64,000 nt of DNA from Thysanoteuthis rhombus (taxonomy: Eukaryota > Mollusca > Cephalopoda > Oegopsida > Thysanoteuthidae), in NCBI GenBank assembly GCA_963457665.1, contig OY735201.1:29144841-29208840 (forward strand). Direction: 5' to 3'. Positions 10,801 through 21,860 of this stretch are shown here, in pieces. The position numbers and the translations under genes were made by a program. Within the stretch, counting starts at the first letter, position 1. Every line of letters starts with the position of its first letter. A model generated the notes under the pieces. That model worked only from the letters and a program-made list of their open reading frames with translations. It did no database searches and was not told where the DNA came from.

Positions 10801-12215
10801 GTTGCACGTGTCCAAATGTAGTGCATATGTGGTGTATATTACTGATATTACAATTATTTTTATGAGATGAGGCCTTAGAGATTGCCGCTTGTACCAGGTT
10901 CTAACATATGTCGATCGTTTCACATCTTGTTCAGCAAGCAGATGTTGGTGCATAGAGATCAATATCGGAGACAAAAATAATTCCTTTTTGCTCCCAGTTT
11001 GTCCAGGCGGTTTTTGAATTAATAATTTTGATGTAGTTCTTGAACATTATTACATCGAATTACCACATGAAATTATACAAAAATACATTCAAGTTGTACA
11101 AATGTTATAGTAATTAAGATATGATCTCAACTTTGCTAGTTGTTTAAATCAATATCATTGCCATTATATTCATCAATATACAGGTATATTAATTAACAAA
11201 AAACATTACTAAGGATTCTGTTTGGTCTGGTATGAGTGAAGGTTCATTAAGTGACTAACCCTAGTCACATCACTGCAAGATTTGAGTTTTTATATTCTTG
11301 TTATTTATGTTGCATTTGTAAATAACATTAAATTTATAACAATTCAGTTTTCCAGGAAATAAGACAGGAGTCTTTAATCATGAATAACTAAAGGAAATTA
11401 AACAGAAAATAAGTACAAGTTGCACCTCTCAAATAAGGCATTCTGGTCCAACACCTCACATGACCCAGCTCACTTAGAATCTGCTAACATCAGTGTGGAA
11501 CTGCCATCAATCTTTTTCAATTCAGTTTCAAAAATTTGGTTTAACAGTTTGTGAATCAACTCACTAAACCAGAGTAAGAATCTAGCTGTAGTTTGAAACT
11601 AAATTACAGGATTATAAATTCAACAACTTTCAAAGATTATTTAAGCACTAATTTACCCGTGCCATCAAAAATGAGGGCATAAATGGATATAAACATTGTA
11701 TCATATATATATGGATAATATAGATTTGCATAGCAGTGAGCTGGGAACAAAAAGCGTTCTGTTGACCATGAATAGATGGGGTTTTTTTTTATTTGTTTTT
11801 TCATACTATTTATTTGAACAGGAATGAGATTCTACTTTACTACATCAAATGAAAAATGACAACATTTAATAACAACTAGAATCAAATTCTCTCAGGATGC
11901 AGCATGAACCCAATCCTGATCATTGAAGGGATGAAGGTTACATATATTTGGTGACAAGAATTAGGGTTAGGTGTAGGGGTTGGATATCACTTGTCACCAA
12001 GTGCAAGGGTTAACATTCATCATTCTAATTTCTGGCTGCAAGACAGGATGCAAGGTGAATCAGTCAACAAGAGGAATTATTACAAACTTGGAGGCCATCA
12101 AAATATTGTATTGATTCATTGGGTTGGGTGGGTAGGGTAGAGAGAGAATCTGACATGATATTCCAACACCAAAATGAATAAAAAAGCTGGGGGGTCATAC
12201 CCGTGCTGTCCATAC
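10800..12215. other. Intron 4, no further feature recognised
   Basis: AT-rich unique-looking sequence between the CA/TG block and exon 4. No coding signal. Confidence 0.6.
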
Positions 12216-12306
12216 CTTGCATGTTAAGGGGTAACTCTAGTGGGACAAATGGGTCATCGTTAACATCTCGGGGTTGAACACCTCTCAATCGCTTCTCCCA
12301 AAACAA
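12216..12306 (-). CDS. MBD2/3: MBD2/3 coding exon 4
   Basis: This exon encodes residues 133-162 and one base of codon 163. It opens with L-F-W-E-K-R-L-R-G, the signature that follows the Gln-rich linker in all MBD2/3 proteins, and ends L-E-L-P-L-N-M-Q-G, matching the vertebrate D-L-P-K-G-L-Q-G region. The middle (V-Q-P-R-D-V-N-D-D-P-F-V-P) differs from vertebrates. The acceptor is TATTGCAG|TT and the donor CAAG|GTATGG. The frame stays open beyond the donor for a few codons, which is why a naive open frame overruns the exon. Confidence 0.94.
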
Positions 12307-12823
12307 CTGCAATACAAAAAAAAGAAAAAAATTGAATAAAGCATCAATTGTTAAGCAAAAGGATTTCAACACAAAAGAATTTCCAAAACGTTTTACATAA
12401 AAAGTTTAACCATATGATTTATCTTACAGTTGAAACTTGCACCGGATTAAATTTTACTAATCTATGAAGAAACACCAAATTACAGGTTTCAAATAAGTTT
12501 TATTATTTTGGATTGGAAAATTGGGATAAGAAATTTATGGATTTGTATATGTCTAACAATTCTAGATCCCCAGCTATAGGGTTAAAAAGCAGGGCAAACT
12601 AGGCTCTCTGGATGTAACCAGGAGCACCCAGATAAACACACAAGCAGAGAGAAGAATCTGTAGCCTACTTGGCTAGCTGGCTGGGCAAGCAATTTGTGGG
12701 GTTTTGATGATTTGATACATGAGGTTCCATATTCTTGTGATGGCATTTGTGTGAGTTTATTTTGAAAATTCAACAGCTATGTATAGAAGGGAAAGCCTGT
12801 GCCAATGCTGACAAAACACTGAC

Positions 12824-12966
12824 CTGTTTTGGCTGTTCTTGAGGTCCATGTTTAAGGTCTGTCTTAGGTCGACTCTCTGGTCGTGTGCGAATCACTGTAA
12901 CAGGCTGTTTAAATATGGAAGCCGTCTGTCGGATTGGAAGGGCCAGACTGGAATCATGTCGCATTC
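12824..12966 (-). CDS. MBD2/3: MBD2/3 coding exon 3: linker and NuRD-binding segment
   Basis: This exon completes Gly85 and encodes residues 86-132. It carries P-I-R-Q-T-A-S-I-F-K-Q-P-V-T, a block nearly identical in MBD2 and MBD3 within the intrinsically disordered region that contacts the histone deacetylase core of NuRD. The rest (residues about 109-132) is rich in Arg, Pro, Lys and Gln and looks disordered. The acceptor is TTCTTCCAG|GA, preceded by a pyrimidine tract, and the donor is CAG|GTCAGT. It follows the 35 kb intron and is only 517 bp from exon 4. Confidence 0.94.
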
Positions 12967-13344
12967 CTGGAAGAAGACAGAAATAAAAGCATAAAGAAAG
13001 AGCAAGAGGCTTCACATGCAAACCTTTCATCAATTTGATTAATTGGAAATTTTTTTTTTTAAATTAAAAAATCTAAAAAAACAGGTGGGGCATTTGATTA
13101 ACCCTTTCAAGACTGACCTATCAATTTGCTCAATGTCAGAATCAATGTACGAATAGATTTCTAAAAATGCACACAACCCCCATCTCAAACTTAGGCAAAA
13201 TAGTAGAAATTTCAAGGCAATTCAAACCTAAACCATGTTAATTTTCAGGCAAATCAAGCCCTCTGCTCCCCTTAACCAAAGAGTTCCCTATTTCAACAGG
13301 ACATACATATCCCAATCAGCCATACAAACATTGGTGTGTATATT

Positions 13345-13619
13345 TATATTACACAATACAAATCGAGAATATGATATAATAGAATACAATATCCGATGTA
13401 TGATGGGTCTATTTCGTGAAGTGCTCGATACATTCAACATCAAGTTGATTAGTGTAGAACTTAAAATATGAAGTAAAGGATTTGCTACACGAACAAGTTT
13501 ATGTTTCTGCCCCGTTCGGGCTTCTTCAGGTGAATGATTTGGTTTATCATAGATCCCTACTTAAGAAATTAATTTTGGGGGGGGGGGTCTATTTGTGTCA
13601 AGGATATAGGATTTTCCTC

Positions 13620-13677
<58 letters not shown>

Positions 13678-14320
13678 TTTGTCTAGTGGTTGGTCACTGC
13701 TTGTTATGTTTTTCTGTTTAATATATAAGAGATACTGTGCTTGTTGGTAATTGTAAATTGGCAGGAGACAGTATAGGCATTTCCTTCATCAGCATGTTGT
13801 AAAACCATCAGCTCTTTGTGGTAAGTTTCCTCTCTGAGAGTATTTTATTCTCACTTTAATCTGTTTCCCCAGTGTTAGGATTCACTTCTACCTGACCTTA
13901 GATGTTAGTTTAATTATTCTGGGATTGGTCTGTTTATACATGTCCAAGATGATTATGGTGATTGGGTTGTTCTTTAAAGTGGTTGGAGGTATGAAAAAAT
14001 AATAACGTAAATAGTAATAATGAAAGGAATAAGATAGGTATGGTGATTATTTTTGTATACCTATACGTGGGATGTCAAATTATGTTTTTTTTTAATAGAA
14101 ATTTTAATAGAATTTTGAGCTGTGCCAGCACTACTTAATCTTTTACTTTTTAATAAATCTGTGTTTTGTTTCTTTGTTCTATTGGCAAAAGTGAGGATTT
14201 CAAATTTCTCATTTAGGCATAGGTAACATGGGGTTTCAATATTATGGCATATGTGTGTTTTGATAGAAAAAAATAGATAAATCTTCAACCCAAAAATCAT
14301 GACAATTTTCTTTTTAATAA
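13345..14320 (-). mobile_element. Penelope-like element 3' part, copy P1
   Basis: The minus frame at 14061-14300 has N-I-E-T-P-C-Y-L-C-L-N-E-K-F-E-I-L-T, the C-terminal region that follows the GIY-YIG endonuclease in Penelope-like elements. Below it lie AT-rich non-coding sequence, a (TA)n tract (13625-13675) and a terminal segment. That segment holds a CCTGAAGAAGCCC-GAAC-GGGGC-AGAAAC motif and GTAGCAAATCC. The end is homologous to 33.87-34.19 kb in the same orientation and to 35.39-35.46 kb inverted. Confidence 0.6.
13625..13675. repeat. (TA)n microsatellite in Penelope-like copy P1
   Basis: About 26 TA dinucleotides, at the position where P2 also carries TA runs. Confidence 0.95.
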
Positions 14321-14689
14321 TGGAACTTGAAATAAAAATTTACTAAAAGGTCAAAAAAATAAAAATAAAAGAATTTAGAAAAATACATTTTGGGCAAGAG
14401 ATAATATTTTCACCTGACTCTCATCTTCACTCCCCACCATTATCATCCAATCGTATTTCTTATCTTATACACACTCCATCCAGAAATCATAAAAAATTTT
14501 TTTCATATTTCAGGGGAATTTGTCTAAAACCCAAGTTTTGATAAAATGTTAATTTTCAAGCGTTTTCTACATGGTTGTAAATTTTTCTTCTTGCTCTCAA
14601 TTTTACGAGACTTTTTTTCAACGAAAACATGGAAAAACTGTTGTCCAATAATTATAAAAACAATACAGAAGTCAATAGTTTTTATAAAC

Positions 14690-15600
14690 AAAATATTCAG
14701 CAAAAAGTTAATACTCTACAGCTGCCCCTTTTGCTTTTATGATAGCCAGTTTCAGCTCATAAATAGTGGAATATATCTCTTGCAATCATTCCCCAGTCAT
14801 TTTCAATAGGACTGAGGTCTGGAGACAAGGCAAGCCACTTGACTTCATTACGATGATCACCGACATATGAAATGGTTGTCTTTGCAGAATGACAACTCAT
14901 TGTCTTGCTTCTCTATTTATTGGTAGTTTTAAGATGAAGCCGTGTTCTAGTATATCTTGGAACGCAAGAGCTGTCAAAGATCCCGTTAACAATAACTAGA
15001 CAATGTAGCCCATAGTAAGCTAGATCATGCTGAAGAAAATTGAAAGGGGGGGAAAAAAAAAATGCTTTAGTGGTTAGGCCCATCAAGATTGAAGTGCTTT
15101 CATCTGTCTATATCACATTTTGCAGATCAGATTGCTGCGAGGATAATCGCTATTCACTAGTATCTAGCTTATTCGTGGCGTCTACACAAACATGGTTTCA
15201 GCTTAGCTCTCACAAATACTACTAGAGAGTTACTGGTAAAGATGTTGTGAACAAAAGATTTCAATACCTGCTGAACCTGGTTCACTATTTCTGAACATCT
15301 TGCAATGGATTTTGTGCAGTATCTCTTACAATTGGTTGTCTTGTCAACTCAGAAAAAAAGTTGTAGATCACAATGATAGATAAATTTTATAGAAAAGGTT
15401 TTGCAACATCCAGAGGGATCTTTGAGTACTATCATCATCAAGTTTTGCTCCAAGCGTAAGAATGTTTTTTCTTCTTTTGCAAGCAAGGAACCTTTCTGCA
15501 TTTTTAGAGAATCCTCAAGAGAGCTCTTCAGCATTAGAACAACAGAAAAGTGTTTTTATGGTTGCATGACACCAAGAAATGAGCTTTAATTACAAAAGTG
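14690..15600 (-). pseudogene. Tc1/mariner-like transposase relic
   Basis: On the minus strand, K-H-F-N-L-D-G-P-N-H near 15.08 kb is the region around the first catalytic Asp (compare D-E-K-x-F-N-L-D-G-P). Then come Y-Y-G-L-H-C-L-V-I-V-N-G-I-F-D at 15.0 kb, S-C-H-S-A-K near 14.9 kb, and W-L-A-L-S-P-D-L-S-P-I-E-N at about 14.82 kb. The last is the second catalytic Asp with the P-D-L-x-P-I-E-N hallmark. Stops and frameshifts abound, so it is inactive. Terminal repeats were not located. Confidence 0.72.
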
Positions 15601-16880
15601 AACACATTTACCAATTGATCAGGGAATAAAACACTTCAAAAGTATATCTGTAGTTCATTTACATGTACACTATAATCTTCTGAGCATAAAACACCCAATT
15701 CCACAAGAAATCAGTCACCTTCAGTGTTCTTAAAATTTCCAAACGGGCCTTACCATAGGTTCTTAAAGTCTCAGATCACATTCCTCCTCATAATCACAAG
15801 TTTCCTCAAACCCCCCCATCCATTTTGAATTGTCATCTAGTCATTTTTTTTTTCACTCTTCAATACCCGCCCTTCTACCAAGAGCTTTATTTCAAAATCA
15901 CTATACACTTTATCATTTAAATTCATTGAGAATTTTTTCTTCTTCATAAATTTGCTTTTCTTGCAAAAAAAAAAGAGAAAGAAAAACTTCAGACTTTTTC
16001 AATTTTAATTACATTAAAAAATTTCAAGATTTCACAAGTTGCATAGTCACACCTATGCAGTAGTGTACGACATAAAACTACAGTAATCTTTATTTCCAAA
16101 TAAGAGAATTTACATTAAAATGATTAAAAAAAAAAAAGAAAATACAGTAGAATAAATACATAAGCCAGTAACATAAATGTTCAATATTGATATGGGGTAA
16201 TAAGTACTCAAAACATGGTAGATATATATATACTGCACCACTATACAACTGGCACCACAATCACTTAGTTTACATTTTAAAAGTCATTACATCAGCTTAT
16301 GTTCATCCATCAGACTAGGTTTTTTTCTATTCTATTAAAACTTTATCGGATCTTAACTGTACATGCAGTTGGATATTAAATGACACATACTTATCCGTGT
16401 GCATGTATATATTTTGCATTCTATAAACGTGGATTATTAGTTTCACCCCATCTTATTGTTGCTTTTTAGTACAAAATAAGATATAAAGAAGTATGTAAGC
16501 AGTCAAAAACAAAAAAGCCTGCAAGTATTAGTTTTGTTATTTTTCCACAAAATTCTGAGATTGAAATACCAGGTACCAGGCAAAGTTTCTTAAGGAAGAA
16601 TAATGACAAAGCCACAGAAAGCCAGTCCTTTTCAATGATGTCAGATAAGGTCGAGGAGATTATTAATGGAAAAGGGCCGATACATTAATTTGATCAGAGA
16701 TCTCCCAAGAGAAAGCAGCCTCCAGATGCCCTGAGGCATAGGCAATCGCATTAACTCCCAATAAATAAGGGACAACCATACTGATTCAACCAGACTGACT
16801 ATATGTTGTTAGTCACTGATCCACAGTTAAGTAACAGTGTAAAAAGAATTGAAGGCAGCAACTGATTTATGAAGAATTCT
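15600..16880. other. Intron 2, nothing recognised
   Basis: AT-rich sequence with several A runs. No repeat family or protein similarity was recognised. Confidence 0.55.
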
Positions 16881-17422
16881 AAGATGGCAAGCCTTCAGCA
16901 GAGCAAGCTCAACTTTCAAAAAACCAGACGATTCCAATAACCCTAAAAAGAAGAGTATACAACCAATGCATTCTCCCGATAGTCAATTATGGAACTGAAA
17001 CATGGAACCTAACCGAGAGACAGACCTGCAAACTGAGAAGCATACAACACGTGCATGAGAGAATCATGCTCAACCTTACATGGAGAGATCACAAGTCAGC
17101 ACAGTATATCAGGAAGAAAACGGGAGTCAGAGACATCATAGATTCTATTAGGGAAAATTAAATGGCAATAGGCAGGCCATGTTGCAAGAATGGCAGACAA
17201 CCGATAGACATCACAGCTCACATCATGGATCCCCAGAGATCAAATGTGAAACCGAAGCCAACAGAATACAAGATGGAGAGATGAACTAGACAAATTCAGA
17301 AAATACTGGCTCCGCGACGCCCATGATAGGGAATTGTGGCGGATCCTGGGGAAGGTCTACGTTCAACAACGGACGTTAAAAGATTGATGATGATGATGAT
17401 GATGATAATGATGATGATGATG
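16881..17422 (+). mobile_element. LINE 3' fragment with (GAT)n tail, copy 1
   Basis: The plus strand carries a decayed C-terminal part of a non-LTR retrotransposon polyprotein. It includes a block reading I-M-L-N-L-T-W-R-D-H-K-S-A-Q-Y-I and the terminal block F-R-K-Y-W-L-R-D-A-H-D-R-E-L-W. It ends in a run of GATGAT rather than poly-A. The same 3' end and tail occur at 19.4, 33.0 and (inverted) 36.0 kb. It is 5'-truncated with several stops. Only the terminal module is present, so the clade is uncertain. Confidence 0.72.
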
Positions 17423-18157
17423 AACCCAGAGTTGTCCCCCATGAAAATGGATGACAACAAGATTAGTCAGTTGATACTGGTCTCCATCATTTGATCAAGA
17501 CTTTTCTTTCCTCATCTTTTCATTAACTTTTCTGTTATTTAACAAAAAAAAATCCATTCGTTTTATCCTTCTCCCGATGTTTTTTGTTCTCTTATGTTGT
17601 CTGCATTTTGATTTTGCAATTATCCACACACACACGCAAGCACACTTCCTACGAAAACCCAAAGACTGAAAATCTCCCTTCTCTAGCTAGCATAATTGTC
17701 TTCTCAATCACTTTAATCACCTCAGTCCACACGATAAGGTCACACCAAGATGGCTATGACTCATTCTAGTGGCAGTTGATAATGGTCTCCATCATCCTTT
17801 GCTGGTGTGAAACCACTTCCTCTGACACTTCACACACCCAATTGCAAAGACACAGGAAAAATTGACTCAGAGATTAGTATCTTTACTCTCCATTTTTGTT
17901 TTTATCATATAATCCACTGCAGGGTCCTCAGGGCACCACAGACAATTTCAGCATGGGTGTGCCAAGGGCGAGATAGCCTGACAAAGCACATCTCTTCAAA
18001 CTATGTCAGCATTCCTTTCTGTGAATCAATTTCTACAAAGTATTTGTTGATTTTTCTTTTATCTTTTTTTTTTTAATTGTCAGACAGACATTTTTATTTG
18101 GGAATTTTTCCTTATAAATCTGTGTGTTTATCGTCCAGAAATATTAAATTTTATATT

Positions 18158-18188
<31 letters not shown>

Positions 18189-18550
18189 CACATTAATTAA
18201 TGTTACTACTATATCTACTTTTGGAATGGAATTTCAAATGATGTTTGAACATTTTTATAAATGATATGAAATTAATTATGAATCATTTAATTCTCCAAAA
18301 ATAAGTCAGTTTCAGACATCACTGAGTTTTAAACAATATTCATCTTCTGCAATAACTTGTTTGTAGCGGAAGAAGTAAGCCTAAAAGAATTTTTGATGTA
18401 GTCTATAATTTTGAGAAGGATTAATATTCATAGTTTTCTGACAATCATTCTTATTTTTGTTGTAAAATGGATTGTCTGGAACGTTGTGTGCAACAAATAC
18501 CAAAACATGAAGATATAGACCAAGAGATGAGGAGGAATAAAGCATAAATA
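17423..18550. other. Intron 2, nothing recognised; poly-A run
   Basis: A30 at about 18160-18188 could be the tail of an unidentified retroposed copy. Short open frames are not protein-like. Confidence 0.5.
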
Positions 18551-18680
18551 TACAGGTCTGGTTGGTCACTCAATGGAAACCATCACATGACCAACTTCTT
18601 TTGCCAACATGCTGAGCTAGGGGCGAACAATCTAAATTTGAAAGTAATCACCAGAAAAATCTGAATTGCTTTGAAAATTC
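18550..18680 (-). repeat. Interspersed repeat family B, copy 2 (3' part)
   Basis: The plus strand reads GGTCTGGTTGGTCACTCAAT, GAAACCATCACATGACCAAC and GCCAACATGCTGAGC, the complement of the 3' half of copy 1. Confidence 0.55.
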
Positions 18681-18896
18681 TAATTATGTTTTCAAAATAG
18701 GATTCAAAGAAAAAATTAAAAGTGAATTGAAATTCAACTAACCCCCACCCACCCAAATTTTGATAATTTTTAAAATGATGACCATCTTGTTTACAACTTT
18801 TTTTGTGAATTGAGGCGGGGAAAAAAAAAAAAAAAAAAACTAAAATTAACCAAGAAAAACAATTGAAATATGCTGAAAATTGAAAGCAGGAACTTA

Positions 18897-19100
18897 ATGA
18901 TTTTTTCTTGATGTGCTTTGGAAGATCATCTCAAGGCAGGTTGTGAAGAGTTTGGGCGAGCCGGTATTACCTCGTCTTAGCCCTCTTTGGAGCTGAAAAG
19001 GCTCTGTGACGATATATAGAGTATACCGACATATCAAGGTCAACACCATGTAGAGTGATAACTCAATGACTTTGGGAATTTCTACTAGAGTTGAAGACCA
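18897..19100 (-). pseudogene. LINE RT fragment, inverted half of a rearranged copy
   Basis: The minus-strand frame contains V-E-I-P-K-V-I-E-L, F-Q-L-Q-R-G-L-R-R-G and S-P-K-L-F-T-T-C-L-E-M-I-F, the reverse-transcriptase block before the catalytic FADD box. It aligns with the plus-strand LINE at 31.95 kb. It lies head to head with the 3' end of the same family in the opposite orientation. Confidence 0.7.
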
Positions 19101-19104
19101 TCTT

Positions 19105-19376
19105 GAAGTCCAAGACATCAAAGAATCCATAAGCGAACTCAAATGGCAATGAGCTGGTCATGTTGTAAGAATGGCAGACGACAGGTTGACATCATGTCTC
19201 ACAACATGGATCCTTAGAGATTTCATGTGAAACCAAGGTCAGCAGAATACAAGATGGAGAGACAAACTAAACAAGTTTAGAAAGTATTGGCTCTGCAACA
19301 CCCATGATAGAGAGGTCTGGAAAATCCTATGGAAGGTCTATTTCCAATGACAGACGTTAAAAGCCTGATGATGATG
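19105..19376 (+). mobile_element. LINE 3' fragment with (GAT)n tail, copy 2
   Basis: It starts within the V-x-D-I-I-x-S-I block and ends at the GATGATGATG tail, homologous to 17.16-17.42 kb. It abuts the inverted RT segment at about 19.1 kb. The sequence between the RT block and this module (several hundred bases in the 32 kb copy) is missing. Confidence 0.7.
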
Positions 19377-21380
19377 TGCTAAGTCTAGATACTACACTTT
19401 TATCTTGAACTAAATACCACAAAAAGCTGAATAACAAAATCAGGATAAAGCCCAAAAATCTACATTTCACTAATATAATTGATAATTACGCAAACTATAA
19501 GAGGCATTTTAATTCTGCTTACAGAAAAAAAAAAAAAAAAACATCATGGATTCTATAAATGTACAAGATTATTTAAGGTAAACTTAATCTGTAGTTTTAT
19601 ATTGTTAGTATAGATCTTTATTCAAGAATTCTACAAAAAAAAAAATTAAACAAATAAAAAGATAAAAAAGAAATAAGTTAATATAATGATAAATATTGTT
19701 CGGCTGGATAATCCGGTATCAGTATCCAGTAAAACCCAGATCCGGTACATCACTAGTTTTATTCCTTCTATTCCCGGCTAGGTTTTAATCATAAAAGCAA
19801 CAACAGCTGGCACCTGATCTAAGGAATCACATCTACCAGTCAAGCCAGAAGCATAACTGGAATAATCAATCAATTTTACTGGAGATGATTACCTACTGTG
19901 GTGGTAAGTTTAAGAGTACACAAGCCTTTAAAAGCATTCAATTTAGAAATCAAACTGCATAGGAAACCATTTATGACAGGGGGGGGGCCTTACCCATGGA
20001 GAAAAAAAAGTTTCCTAACAGTTTTTCTGTGGTATCAGGTGATGGCATCCTAGTTAACAGACCTTATCTTGCATTACGATGAAAATTTTTGATCTTAATT
20101 TCATGAAATGACTGGATTGTTTGACCACATAGACTGTTGATTGAACACTTAAAGTTTTTTCACTATTTTTCAAGTAATAAATAAGTAATGTTTTTCCTGA
20201 AACCAGTAAATCAGGAAACAAGCTAATTTTCTATGATTCAAATTTTTAAAGCGTATTCTTTTTTTGGTTGATTCTTAAGAATTCAAGTTCAGTTTTCTGA
20301 TGACATACTTATCAATCATAGCCGATCAAAATATTTTGTTGACAGAAACAAATACGATGGAAAAACTGACACCTGAAAAAATCTGTTTAGGGCTGCTAAT
20401 TATATTAACCCCTTAAAATATCAATTACCAGAATTGATCTAAGGAGATAAATCCTGGTAAGTAGTGTGTTCACTGCTTAAGCAAAAAAACGAGGTTAGTA
20501 CACAGTTAGTTGGATTGTTAACAAAACGTGGAAATAAGGACAAACAAAGAGGTTAACAACTGTGCCAGGTTTAATTCATGAGTGAATTAAAATAAATGAG
20601 AACCGGAGTTTCTGCCAACACACATATGTGGAGGGATCTACCAGGATAAAGAAGTAGAGGTAGGAAGGAGGAAGAGAAAGGAATATCACCAAGTAAATGT
20701 GAGATTGCGTCTATAGAATGTCTGTCAGTTAGGTCATCCTAGTTGTAGCCACTATGAAGTTATCTTAGGAAGTCTGACCTAACTATGATGAGAGTGCTTA
20801 ACTTAGATAGGATGTGTTCTTGAGATGAATATGTGATGATGCGCGTGAAAGAAGAAAGTATGTATAAAAACTATACTAACTATCCTAAGTAAAGAGAGAG
20901 AAGAGACGAGCTTACCTCAAGGCCATCAGAACAGAAGAGAGAGATTCACTGCTACAGTTTAAATATCTTAAAGATAACAATCAGCTATCTAATTGGTAGT
21001 TCCGTATGATGTCAAAGCGGAAACAACAAGGAATTTACCATATCTACAGATATGTAGGGGTTGGCAAGTAGATCCTGGCAAGGGTAGATAACTTCGTATA
21101 TGTATGATTTTCTTTAGCTAGAAAAGGTGGGTACAACACCAGCTTCAAGTATGCAAAAGTATTTTTCTTGACTAAATGCTATTTTCTTGCAATTAAACCT
21201 TCAGATATGATTTTAACACGCTTTGAAATGGATTTTTTAAAGTTTGTAGACAGGCTTATTTTACTAGTAGGTTCCTGTGAGTCACCCATCACCATTCTTG
21301 ATCTGAACTTAGGATAGAAATTTAAACATTAATTTTAGTGCTGGCAACAGCTGCTAAGAGGGGAAAAGTTTTTCAAAACT
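19376..21380. other. Intron 2, unassigned
   Basis: 20.4-21.1 kb is less AT-rich than its surroundings and could be part of an LTR or other element, but no terminal TG/CA pair or primer site was found. Confidence 0.45.
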
Positions 21381-21860
21381 GGAATTCAGAATGGGAATAA
21401 AAGCATTTCTTTATTGAGTGTAATGATAAAGCTTCATGTCTGGCAATAATCCCGGAAAATAAAGGGAGGAAACTAGAGCATCAAAAATTTCAGAAGAAAG
21501 TGACATCACACACTTTCCAAGTCTTCTTGACACTGATGATAATAAAGATATACACTTGGCAGAATTAAGCAAATTTGTAAAGAACATTAGAGAAATCATA
21601 ATGCAAATGGAAGCGAGATTTCCTGAATTGCAATATCCTGTAATCTGTTCAAATTTTCTGTTGAGGATATGGTAAATGTAGAATCATTGGCTTCATGATA
21701 CATGCCAGATACAGAAACTGAATTACTTGCGCTGCACTGTAATACTGATGAACAACAAAACACCAAAGAAAGATACTGCAGGAAAATACAGCTCATCAGT
21801 GCCAAGAGGAAAGATTTCTCATTCTGAAGAAAGAAGCAAATCATATTACTCCAATGTTCA
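21380..21860 (+). pseudogene. Possible hAT (ZBED-type) transposase fragment
   Basis: The plus strand, in shifting frames, has W-E-x-K-H-F-F-I-E-C-N-D-K-A-S-C-L, resembling the start of a BED/C2H2-like finger. It also has F-V-K-N-I-R-E-I-I-M-Q-M-E-A-R-F-P-E-L and F-S-V-E-D-M-V-N-V, then E-T-E-L-L-A-L-H-C-N-T. These resemble a region near the C-terminus of GTF2I-repeat/ZBED-like hAT transposases. A large central part is missing. Assignment is by pattern only. Confidence 0.4.

Noticed and set aside
20450-21100. Possible solo LTR
   Set aside because: No TG/CA ends, target duplication or second copy could be found.
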